From: JBFLYN01 sp040756655
Lineage (GTDB): Bacteria > Bacillota > Sulfobacillia > UBA8153
Length of the DNA stretch: 50,424 nucleotides
Assembly (NCBI GenBank): GCA_040756655.1
Contig: JBFLYN010000024.1
Coordinates: forward strand, 1 to 50,424
Reading direction: 5' to 3'
Positions 31,761 to 38,638 of this stretch are shown piece after piece; position 1 is the stretch's first letter; each line of letters begins with the position of its first letter. Position numbers and translations under genes: made by a program. The notes beneath the pieces are model-generated. The model was not told where the DNA came from, made no database searches, and was given only the letters and a program-made list of their open reading frames with translations.

Positions 31761-32762
31761 TTGAGCATGGTAGAGGTGTGCGATCTGTGTAAGGTCTTCA
31801 CCCGAGCCCGGCACTATGGCGGAAGGATGGGGTGGTTACGCTCGTTTGTTTCCCGCGAGGTCATCACCAAAGTGGCCGTGGACCACATCTCCTTCTCCAT
31901 TGAGGAGGGCGAGCTGGTAGGCTACGTCGGTCCCAACGGTGCGGGTAAGTCCACCACCATCAAGATGCTCACCGGAGTGCTAGTGCCCACAGCCGGGCGG
32001 GTGGAGGTTAAGGGTGTGGTCCCATATCGCGAGCGGATCTGGCACACCCAGCACATGGGCGTAGTCTTCGGGCAACGCACGCAGCTTTGGTGGGACCTAC
32101 CGGTCATCGAGTCTTTCCAGCTCCTTCGCCACATCTACCGGGTTCCCGCTGCCCGGTACCAGGAAAACCTCGCGCACTTCCGTAGCCTGCTTGAGCTAGA
32201 CGAGTTTATACACACTCCCGTCCGGCAGCTCTCCTTGGGCCAGCGGATGCGGGCCGACCTGGCCGCGGCTTTTCTCCACGATCCAGACATCGTGTTTCTC
32301 GACGAACCCACCATCGGACTGGACCTGGTGGCCAAAGACCGCATTCGGGAGTTCGTCCGGGACATCAACCAAGAGCGCGGGGTGACGGTGATCCTAACCA
32401 CCCACGACATGGCCGACATCGAGTCGCTGTGCCGGCGGATCATGGTCATCGACTCCGGGCAGGTGATCCTGGATGGGAGCCAGGAGGAAATCAGGCGGCG
32501 CTACGGGCAAAAGCGGGTGCTGGTCGTGGATTTCGAAGTCGAGCCGGGGGATTTCCCCGGAGTACCTGCCGAGGTCCAAAGACGTCAGGGACGGAGAGTG
32601 TGGTTCCAGTTCAGCCGTGAGCGTACAACTGCAGCACGCGTCATCTCCGCCATCGGAGAGTGCTGCGCCATCCGCGACTTTGCCATCGAGGAGACCGGCA
32701 TTGAGGACATCATCAGGCGCATTTACCAGAACGGGGTGGGTGACCGTGCGGGCGTACTATGA
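31761..32762 (+). CDS. ABC-2 exporter ATP-binding protein
   Basis: A 333-residue ATPase with Walker A GPNGAGKST, signature LSLGQRMRADLA, Walker B DIVFLDEPT and the switch His in LTTHDMAD. The N-terminal RMGWLRSFVSREVITKVAVD insert and the C-terminal 80-residue extension are typical of the COG4586 type, which pairs with COG4587/COG3694 (DUF990) permeases, as here. The start is set at TTG 31761, eight bases after AGGAGG; the frame is open much further upstream without a site, and ATG 31767 is an alternative. The stop overlaps the start of the next gene. The substrate is unknown. Confidence 0.93.
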   Translation: MSMVEVCDLCKVFTRARHYGGRMGWLRSFVSREVITKVAVDHISFSIEEGELVGYVGPNGAGKSTTIKMLTGVLVPTAGRVEVKGVVPYRERIWHTQHMGVVFGQRTQLWWDLPVIESFQLLRHIYRVPAARYQENLAHFRSLLELDEFIHTPVRQLSLGQRMRADLAAAFLHDPDIVFLDEPTIGLDLVAKDRIREFVRDINQERGVTVILTTHDMADIESLCRRIMVIDSGQVILDGSQEEIRRRYGQKRVLVVDFEVEPGDFPGVPAEVQRRQGRRVWFQFSRERTTAARVISAIGECCAIRDFAIEETGIEDIIRRIYQNGVGDRAGVL

Positions 32763-33537
32763 ACTGGGGGTCACGTCTTTTCGGCGGCACATGACCTACC
32801 GCACCGCCGCCCTGGCGGGCCTGGCCACCAACTTCTTCTTTGGCATACTCCGGGTGTACATGTTCACCGCTGTTCTGGAGAGCGGGGCGCCATTTGCCGC
32901 CTACACCCACGGGCAGATCTTGGCCTACACCGGGTGGACCCAGGCGCTCATGGCCACCCTCATAGTGTACGGCTGGTTTGAACTGATGCACACGGTCAAG
33001 AGCGGTGAAGTCGTGGGCGACCTCTGCCGGCCCATGAACTATTTCTGGTTTTGGCAGGTAAAGGACCTGGGCCGGGCCGCCCAGGCTACCCTCGTGAGGG
33101 CAGTACCGCTGCTAGTGGGTTACCGTTTGATGTTTCCCGTGTACCTGCCCGGGACAGCCATCGTCTGGCTGGCGTTTGTGGCCAGCCTCATCACGGCACT
33201 GTTCATGAGCTTTGCCTGGAGGTTCGCCGTCAGCACCATCTCGTTCTGGATGCTGGATGCCCGGGGGGTCATGTCGCTGGCGTACATGGTATCCTGGTTC
33301 CTATCTGGATTTTTCGTGCCAGTGGACGTGTTCCCGGCCTGGGCCATAGGGATCGTAAAGTATACGCCTTTTCCCTACATGCTCCATGCGCCCCTGCAGG
33401 TGGTCATGGGCCGCCTGGCGGGAACGGCATTGCTCCATGCAATGGCCGTTCAGGTTTGCTGGCTGACGGTTCTTTGGCTTTTGTGCTCAGTGCTGCTCCG
33501 GTTGGGGCTCCGGAGGTTGGTGATCCAGGGTGGATAG
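32746..33537 (+). CDS. ABC-2 exporter permease (COG4587-like)
   Basis: A roughly 263-residue membrane protein with six spans. The N-terminus YYELGVTSFRRHMTYRTAAL and the cytosolic FELMHTVKSGEVVGDLCRPM segment are typical of DUF990-type ABC-2 permeases; WMLDARGVMSLAYMVSWFLS and SGFFVPVDVFPAWAIGIVKY give the conserved later loops. GTG 32746 (GGGGTG at 32733-32738) is chosen; GTG 32740 is an alternative. Overlapping genes on both sides show a single transport unit. Confidence 0.85.
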   Translation: MRAYYELGVTSFRRHMTYRTAALAGLATNFFFGILRVYMFTAVLESGAPFAAYTHGQILAYTGWTQALMATLIVYGWFELMHTVKSGEVVGDLCRPMNYFWFWQVKDLGRAAQATLVRAVPLLVGYRLMFPVYLPGTAIVWLAFVASLITALFMSFAWRFAVSTISFWMLDARGVMSLAYMVSWFLSGFFVPVDVFPAWAIGIVKYTPFPYMLHAPLQVVMGRLAGTALLHAMAVQVCWLTVLWLLCSVLLRLGLRRLVIQGG

Positions 33538-34345
33538 GGTGGTTTGGAACGTACACCTGTATTTCATCCTCATAGGCTCGCGCATCCGGTCGCAGCTCCA
33601 GTACCGGGTCTCGTTCATGTCAGACGTAGCGGCCAACTTCGTGGCCAGCCTGGCGGACCTTGCCGTGTTGCTGGTGCTGTTTGGCCATACCCGCATCCTG
33701 GGCGGCTGGGATGTGGGCGAGGTAGCCATCCTGTATGGCCTCAGCGCCACGACCTTCGCTCTTGCCGAACTCATCGGAGGAGGCTTCGACCACTTTGCCC
33801 AGACCATCCGCACGGGCAACTTTGACACGCTGCTCGTGAGGCCGGTGGGCGTGTTCTTGCAGGTGTTGTCTTGCGAGTTCATGCTCAAGCGGCTTGGGCG
33901 CATGAGCCAGGGTCTTGTGGTGCTGTGGGTGGCCTTCCGGTGGAAGCAGGCGGTCCTGGCACCCTGGCAGTGGCTCATGCTGACGGGAGCCATCCTGTGC
34001 GGCGCCCTTTTCTACATCTCCCTGCTCCTGGTCCAGGCCACCTCTTGCTTTTGGGCGGTAGAAAGCCTGGAAATCTTCAACATCCTCACCTACGGTGGTC
34101 ACGAGATGTTGAGCTATCCCATGGACATCTACCCGGGCTGGCTCAAGCGGTTCTTCGTGTCCTTCCTGCCCATGGCCTTCATCAACTACGTCCCCGCCGG
34201 CAAGGTGCTGGGAAAGGGTGGACTGGCGGGCGCCCTGCCGCACTGGGCGGGTTGGCTGCCGCCGCTGGTAGGAGTGACAGTGTTCATGGCCGCTCGCGCT
34301 GTGTGGGAGTACGGTGTACGCCATTACCAGAGCACCGGTAGCTAG
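33530..34345 (+). CDS. ABC-2 exporter permease (COG3694-like)
   Basis: A 271-residue membrane protein with about six spans, the second half of the permease pair. FDTLLVRPVGVFLQVLSCEF and MDIYPGWLKRFFVSFLPMAF are conserved features of the COG3694 family, as is INYVPAGKVLG near the end. GTG 33530 overlaps the previous stop by eight bases. No terminator or T-run follows; a further 128 bases separate it from the next promoter. Confidence 0.87.
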   Translation: MDRVVWNVHLYFILIGSRIRSQLQYRVSFMSDVAANFVASLADLAVLLVLFGHTRILGGWDVGEVAILYGLSATTFALAELIGGGFDHFAQTIRTGNFDTLLVRPVGVFLQVLSCEFMLKRLGRMSQGLVVLWVAFRWKQAVLAPWQWLMLTGAILCGALFYISLLLVQATSCFWAVESLEIFNILTYGGHEMLSYPMDIYPGWLKRFFVSFLPMAFINYVPAGKVLGKGGLAGALPHWAGWLPPLVGVTVFMAARAVWEYGVRHYQSTGS

Positions 34346-34473
34346 AAACCGCGAGCGCATGCCCAAGCGATGAACCACCTCCGGGGTACTCCTCCGCAGG
34401 CCGGATCAAACCCTGGTGCAGAGCAAAACCAGGCAGATTCCAGATGGCCCGGCATGTCCAAAGTTAGGGGTTA

Positions 34474-34526
34474 TTGACATTTACCCAAAACCATAGTAAA
34501 GTGGTTATGGGTATATACCATAAACC
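34474..34526 (+). promoter_or_regulatory. Promoter with palindromic operator upstream of the DUF5320-like gene
   Basis: TTGACA (34474-34479), 17 bases, TAAAGT (34497-34502). Directly downstream, GGTATATACC (34510-34519) is a perfect 10-base palindrome within a longer imperfect dyad GGTTATGG…CCATAAACC (34503-34526), which covers the expected start site. The arrangement is typical of a repressor operator. Confidence 0.55.
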
Positions 34527-34549
34527 TTGGCACCCGGGAGGTGAACAAC

Positions 34550-34771
34550 ATGCCATGTATGGATGGAACCGGTCCTTGGGGCGGCCGCCGCTGTGCTGGC
34601 CCGGGCAACCGCCGGGGTCGTAGCTGGGGCTTTGGGCCCGGCCACCCGATGGACGGTTGCTGGGCGTCCCAGACTGCGCAGGACACGAGGTTACGGGCTC
34701 GCGCCGACCTCCTTCGCAACCAATTGGAGCGCGTGGAGAAGCTGCTGGAGGAGTCGGAGGAGAAGGAATGA
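34550..34771 (+). CDS. DUF5320-like small protein
   Basis: A 73-residue protein starting PCMDGTGPWGGRRCAGPGNR, the Gly-rich opening (…DGTGPxG…GR…) of DUF5320-type proteins often found near dinitrogenase-iron-molybdenum-cofactor (NifX/NifB-like) proteins, and ending in a coiled helix DLLRNQLERVEKLLEESEE. Three Cys (residues about 3, 15 and 31) may bind metal. ATG 34550 is chosen over GTG 34541 because GGGAGGTG lies about eight bases upstream of it. The family has no established function. A hairpin follows. Confidence 0.7.
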   Translation: MPCMDGTGPWGGRRCAGPGNRRGRSWGFGPGHPMDGCWASQTAQDTRLRARADLLRNQLERVEKLLEESEEKE

Positions 34772-34787
34772 GGTCTGGGGAACAGGG

Positions 34788-34811
34788 CGGGGCCGCACCG
34801 AGGCGGCCCCG
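34788..34811 (+). terminator. Probable terminator after DUF5320-like gene
   Basis: CGGGGCCG (34788-34795) pairs with CGGCCCCG (34804-34811); TCTGTCGTTGTT follows. The stem is strong, the T-tract broken. Confidence 0.6.
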
Positions 34812-34862
34812 TCTGTCGTTGTTGACCTGTGTTGCAGATGGGTGTTGGAATACCAGAAGTAA

Positions 34863-34995
34863 GTGGGTGCATCGAAGGTCAGGCTTTATGCAGAAGAGAG
34901 CAACCTGGCGGCACAGGAACTTTACAAGAAATGTGGCTTTGCCATAATGGGGAGAGCGGTATACATGGGAACGGATCAACGGGGACAACCGACTA
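34863..34995 (+). pseudogene. GNAT acetyltransferase C-terminal fragment
   Basis: The frame starting near 34863 reads GASKVRLYAEESNLAAQELY followed by KKCGF, the unmistakable acetyl-CoA-binding end (motif B) of a GNAT N-acetyltransferase, then about 20 residues before the sequence becomes meaningless. The N-terminal three quarters of the domain are absent. This is the stump of a deleted gene between the DUF5320-like gene and the CX3C proteins; the frame runs on into the next gene only by chance. Confidence 0.7.
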
Positions 34996-35207
34996 GGCGG
35001 TTTGTATGCCATGGGTTACGATCTGCAGCTGCTCGATGCCGGCATTCTCCTTGCTGTTCTGCCCTGGCGCCCACCGTGCCCAAGAATCCCAGGTGGCGAA
35101 GAACTGCCAGATGGAGCCGGAAACCTGCGGATTCGCATCTGCCAGCCATCGTTCATCCCGGTATGCCGTGGCGCCCAGCCGGGCATTCTAGACGCCGGAG
35201 GAGGTGT

Positions 35208-35405
35208 ATGGAATTGGCATACCAGGAGATCGAAAGGTGCATCCGGGACTGCGAGAAAAACGCCCAGGAGCTCAGGCGGTTGGCCGGCCAGTCCGATGAC
35301 GGGCACATCAAGCGTACCCTTATGGACAGCGTACGGCACATTGAGATGTGCATCCAGGAGTGCAAATTCGGCGTAGAGCAAGTCAAGACTGAGAAGGCTT
35401 TCTAA
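35208..35405 (+). CDS. Small CX3C helical protein 1
   Basis: A 65-residue, probably two-helix protein with paired CX3C motifs: ERCIRDCEKN near residues 8-14 and MCIQECKFGV near 47-53, one per helix. ATG 35208 has a strong GGAGGAGGTG site six bases upstream; a longer in-frame extension upstream has no coding character. It resembles the next gene product in size, Cys spacing and helix register. CX3C pairs in helical hairpins occur in four-helix copper-storage (Csp) and DUF326-like proteins, so metal binding is plausible. The helix length also recalls DUF1657, which lacks the Cys. No function is known. Confidence 0.7.
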   Translation: MELAYQEIERCIRDCEKNAQELRRLAGQSDDGHIKRTLMDSVRHIEMCIQECKFGVEQVKTEKAF

Positions 35406-35422
35406 CCACGGAGGTGAACACT

Positions 35423-35605
35423 GTGCCAATGCATGACGAGGTCCAGCGCTGCCGGGACGCGTGTGCCAAGACCGCTGACTCCCTGCGCTCGGTCACCAAC
35501 ACCGTGCACAACCAGAGGGCCAAGGAAGCCCTCACCGGCGGCGCCTATTTCCTGGAGCAGTGCATCCGGGACTGCGACCAGACCATAAACATGATCAAGA
35601 AGTAG
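35423..35605 (+). CDS. Small CX3C helical protein 2
   Basis: A 60-residue relative of the preceding protein: VQRCRDACAKTADSLRSV gives the first CX3C and YFLEQCIRDCDQTINMI the second. The segment N-x-R-A-K-E-A between the helices resembles the turn of DUF1657-type mini-proteins. GTG 35423, nine bases after GGAGG, is chosen; GTG 35414 and ATG 35429 are alternatives. It lies 17 bases after the first paralogue and is followed by a strong terminator, so the two form one transcription unit. They may assemble into a four-helix bundle as a heterodimer, which is inference. Confidence 0.7.
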   Translation: MPMHDEVQRCRDACAKTADSLRSVTNTVHNQRAKEALTGGAYFLEQCIRDCDQTINMIKK

Positions 35606-35620
35606 CCGTTCTTGCCTGCG

Positions 35621-35650
35621 ACCCCCGGGCCAACAAGCCCGGGGGTTTTT
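35621..35650 (+). terminator. Rho-independent terminator after the CX3C pair
   Basis: ACCCCCGGGC (35621-35630) and GCCCGGGGGT (35637-35646) form a perfect 10-bp stem with a CAACAA loop, followed by five T residues. It separates the small-protein genes from the grd operon. Confidence 0.95.
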
Positions 35651-35735
35651 CGTCTCGTCCCGGGAGTGACGTTGGTAGCCCGGTCTGCAAAGGAGCAAAC
35701 TAACTTTGATCATCAGCTTACGAGGAGGCGCGGGA

Positions 35736-36692
35736 TTGCGGAAACCGGGGGGAACAAAGGTGGCGGTCATCGGCGTGGGGCTGGTGGGCTCAACCTATGC
35801 CTACACGTTGATGATGAAAGGACTGGCAGCAGAGATCGTACTCTACGACCGCAACCGGAACCGGGCAGAGGGGCAGGCCTTGGATCTCAATCACGGCATG
35901 CCCTTTGTGAGCCCGCTGCGCATCTACGCCGGCAGCCTGGCCGACTGCGCCGACGCCGACCTGGCGGTCATCGCTGCCGGTGAATCCCAAAAACCTGGCC
36001 AGACCCGGCTGGATCTTCTACAGGCCAACGTGGCGGTCACCAGGCAAGTGGTGGGAGGGTTGGCGTCACACGGTTTTGCGGGCCTGATCCTCATGGCCAC
36101 TAATCCAGTGGACGTACTAGCTTACGCTGCTTGGAAGTTTTCCCAGCTGCCGTCTGCCCGGGTGCTTGGTTCTGGGACCATCCTGGACACGGCGCGACTG
36201 CGGTTTCTTCTGGGCGAACACTGCGGTGTTGATCCGCGTAACATCCATGCCTATGTCCTGGGCGAGCACGGTGACTCTGAACTCCCGGCCTGGAGTACAG
36301 CCCGCATAGCCGGCCTGTCCATTGCCGATTTCTGTGCCGCCTGCACGCGCCCGTGTCCGGAGCCCACCTGGGATGACCTGTTCATGGCCGTGCGCGACGC
36401 AGCCCAGGACATCATCGAGCGAAAGGGTGCTACCTACTATGCCATCGCGCTGGGGCTGGCGCGTATCACGGAAAGCATCGTCCGGGATCAGAAATCCGTG
36501 CTGACCGTGTCCACCCTGGTCGAAGACTACTTGAACCTATCAGATGTATACATCGGACTACCCTGCGTTATCGGCCGGGACGGGGTGGAGAAGGTAATCA
36601 GGCCCCGGCTTGACCAGGACGAGACCGAGCGCTTGCTGGCTTCGGCAGCCACTGTCCGTCAGGCCATTGAAAGCAGCGGGATCTTGGGGTGA
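35736..36692 (+). CDS. ldh: L-lactate dehydrogenase family (LDH/MDH)
   Basis: A 318-residue NAD-dependent 2-hydroxyacid dehydrogenase. VAVIGVGLVGSTYAY is the Rossmann loop, YDRNRNRAEGQALDL contains the NAD-selecting Asp, ESQKPGQTRLDLLQ has Gln at the specificity position that marks lactate (rather than Arg for malate) dehydrogenase, and VLGEHGDSELPAWS holds the catalytic His. TTG 35736 follows GAGGAGG by seven bases and gives the standard family length; an upstream TTG 35706 has no site. The gene overlaps grdX by four bases, so it heads the glycine reductase operon. It could dispose of or supply reducing equivalents from pyruvate/lactate to Stickland metabolism. Confidence 0.85.
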   Translation: MRKPGGTKVAVIGVGLVGSTYAYTLMMKGLAAEIVLYDRNRNRAEGQALDLNHGMPFVSPLRIYAGSLADCADADLAVIAAGESQKPGQTRLDLLQANVAVTRQVVGGLASHGFAGLILMATNPVDVLAYAAWKFSQLPSARVLGSGTILDTARLRFLLGEHCGVDPRNIHAYVLGEHGDSELPAWSTARIAGLSIADFCAACTRPCPEPTWDDLFMAVRDAAQDIIERKGATYYAIALGLARITESIVRDQKSVLTVSTLVEDYLNLSDVYIGLPCVIGRDGVEKVIRPRLDQDETERLLASAATVRQAIESSGILG

Positions 36693-37039
36693 GGACCATC
36701 GTTACCAACAACGTCCTGGTACGGGAAAAGGCCTCCGGGGCCAGGGTCCTGCATGTCCTGGGCAGCGCTGCCGCCGTCTACGTGACTGCCCGGGATATGA
36801 TCCACCAAGGTTGGGTATTGGGCAGCCACCCTCTGACGGGTGGAGTGTCTGCCGCATCACAGCCGTACCGTAGCCTGCTCATGGAGCCCGGAGACGGCCC
36901 AGTCTCTTGCCGGTCGCTGGCGCTCATCGAAGCTGCGCTGCACCGGATGACCCCGGGTCATCCTTCCGTGGAGCATGACCCCGACTACCAGTGGCTGGAC
37001 TACGAGCTTTCCCGGGACTGGGGAGGCGACTTGGCGTGA
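36689..37039 (+). CDS. grdX: GrdX family protein
   Basis: A 116-residue protein of the GrdX family, found in glycine/sarcosine/betaine reductase clusters. It starts RTIVTNNVLVREKASG and contains RDMIHQGWVLGSHPLTGGVS, the family's conserved HxG…HPLxG block. Its exact function is unknown. GTG 36689 overlaps the ldh stop (GTGA), and its own TGA overlaps the trxB GTG the same way, so ldh, grdX and trxB are translationally coupled. Confidence 0.85.
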   Translation: MRTIVTNNVLVREKASGARVLHVLGSAAAVYVTARDMIHQGWVLGSHPLTGGVSAASQPYRSLLMEPGDGPVSCRSLALIEAALHRMTPGHPSVEHDPDYQWLDYELSRDWGGDLA

Positions 37040-38289
37040 AGGATAAGGTGTGGGATCTGGTCGTGGTGGGAGGTGGGCCGGCCGGGCTGACCGCGGCGCT
37101 GTACGGCGCCCGGTCCCGCCTCAGCACCCTGGTGCTGGAGAAAGGCCGTGCGGGCGGGCAGGCGGCCACGACCACCGAGATCGAAAACTACCCCGGCGTT
37201 AGGCGCATCACCGGCCCGGAACTCATGGACCGCATAGCGGACCATGCGCGTGACTTCGGGGCAGACTTTGTCAAAGATGACGGGCTGGAATATGACTTGG
37301 AGCCGCTGGTCAAATCCATCAAGGGCAAGAAGGGCACCTACCGGGCCCGCGCGGTCATCCTTGCTCCGGGAGCCGAACCCAGAGTCCTGGGCGTGAGGGG
37401 TGAGCGCCAGTTCAGGGGCAAGGGTGTCTCATATTGTGCCACCTGCGATGCAGACTTCTACACCGGCCTGGATGTGGTGGTGGTGGGAAGCGGCGACGCG
37501 GCCCTAGAGGAAGCCATGTTCCTGGCCAAGTTCGCCCGCAAGGTATCCATCATAGTGGTCCACGAAGAGGGCGTCCTGGACGCCACCGGAGTCATCCAGG
37601 AGCGGGCGGTTGCCCACGAACGGCTGGAATTCATCTGGAACTCGGTCCTGGAGGAAATCCGGGGAGAAGGACTGGTGGAAGAAGTGGTGATCAAGAACCT
37701 AAAGACCGGTGAACTCAGCGTCCTCTCCACCAGCGGCGTGTTCTTCTTCGTGGGGACGGTGCCCCGCACCTCAAACCTGGGAGGTCAGGTGGAACTGGAC
37801 GACCGGGGCTACATTATTACCGGCGAGCACCTGCAAACATCGGTGCCGGGCGTGTTTGCGGCCGGGGATGCGCGGGTTAAGTTCCTGCGCCAGGTGGTAA
37901 CCGCGTGTTCTGACGGGGCCGAGGCGGCGGTGGCGGCCGAGCGCTACCTGGCCGAGGAAGAGTCGTTTCACAGGAATGTCCTAGAGTCGGAAGCGCCCGT
38001 GGCCGTAGCGTTTTGGTCTCCGGCCGTCGATGCGAGTCTGGCGTTGCTCCCGGTGGTGGAAAAGGCCACTGCGCACGGCGGAAGCAAGTTCCGGCTCTAC
38101 AAGATTGATACCTACCGCCATCAGCAAGCGGCTGGGCGCTACCGGGTCGAGGAAGTACCAGAACTCCTGGTGTTTGCCGGCGGCAAAGTCGTGGCACGTT
38201 TCAACGCCGCGCAACTTGCCGGAGCGGACCCCGGGGAACTGGCCGCCACAGTGCTTGCTGCCGTAGCCATGGAGGATCAGCGTACTTGA
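37036..38289 (+). CDS. trxB: Thioredoxin reductase with C-terminal redox-dead thioredoxin-fold domain
   Basis: A 417-residue fusion. Residues 1-310 are a standard thioredoxin reductase: FAD loop VVGGGPAGLTAALYGA, redox-active Cys134/Cys137 in YCATCDADF, NADPH loop VVVGSGDAALEEAMFL and the C-terminal GVFAAGDARVKFLRQVVTA. Residues about 316-417 look like an extra thioredoxin fold (APVAVAFWSPAVDASLALLP; YRVEEVPELLVFAGGKVVAR with the cis-Pro), but the CxxC is replaced by SPAVDAS, so it cannot do disulfide chemistry; a docking role for the cognate thioredoxin or GrdA is a guess. Within the grd operon the enzyme supplies electrons for selenoprotein GrdA via thioredoxin. Confidence 0.92.
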   Translation: MKDKVWDLVVVGGGPAGLTAALYGARSRLSTLVLEKGRAGGQAATTTEIENYPGVRRITGPELMDRIADHARDFGADFVKDDGLEYDLEPLVKSIKGKKGTYRARAVILAPGAEPRVLGVRGERQFRGKGVSYCATCDADFYTGLDVVVVGSGDAALEEAMFLAKFARKVSIIVVHEEGVLDATGVIQERAVAHERLEFIWNSVLEEIRGEGLVEEVVIKNLKTGELSVLSTSGVFFFVGTVPRTSNLGGQVELDDRGYIITGEHLQTSVPGVFAAGDARVKFLRQVVTACSDGAEAAVAAERYLAEEESFHRNVLESEAPVAVAFWSPAVDASLALLPVVEKATAHGGSKFRLYKIDTYRHQQAAGRYRVEEVPELLVFAGGKVVARFNAAQLAGADPGELAATVLAAVAMEDQRT

Positions 38290-38302
38290 GGAGCAGGATG
38301 GC

Positions 38303-38620
38303 ATGATCGAAGTAGACCGCGAAAACTTTCAGGAAGAAGTGCTGGAGGCCGCCGGGCCTGTGCTCGTAGACTTTTGGAGCCCCCGTTGTGAGCATTGCCT
38401 GGAGCTGGACCCAGAAATCGAGATGCTGGCGGAAAAGTACGGCCACCGCGTCAAGTTCACCAAGGTGAACGTGCTGGAAAACCGCAGGCTGGCCATAAGC
38501 CAGAAAGTGTTGGGCTTGCCGGTGGTAGCCATATACCTCGGAGGGCAGAAAGTGGCTGAGTTGGCCGGGGACGTCACGGGCCAAGCTATTGAGGACCAGA
38601 TCAACCAGGTGGCGCCTTAG
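38303..38620 (+). CDS. trxA: Thioredoxin with CEHC active site (grd operon)
   Basis: A 105-residue thioredoxin with VLVDFWSPRCEHCLELDPEI as its active-site region: Cys29-Glu-His-Cys32 instead of the usual Cys-Gly-Pro-Cys. The cis-Pro loop is VLGLPVVAIYLGG. Thioredoxins in grd operons commonly have noncanonical active-site pairs tuned to GrdA. It lies 13 bases after trxB and 18 before grdE. Its role is to pass electrons from TrxB to the Cys-x2-Sec centre of GrdA. Confidence 0.92.
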   Translation: MIEVDRENFQEEVLEAAGPVLVDFWSPRCEHCLELDPEIEMLAEKYGHRVKFTKVNVLENRRLAISQKVLGLPVVAIYLGGQKVAELAGDVTGQAIEDQINQVAP

Positions 38621-38638
38621 TGCGATGGAGGTAACCTG

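Noticed and set aside
35651..35735. Glycine riboswitch upstream of the grd operon
   Set aside because: Only about 85 bases lie between the terminator and the ldh start, too short for a tandem glycine aptamer, and no aptamer core was seen.
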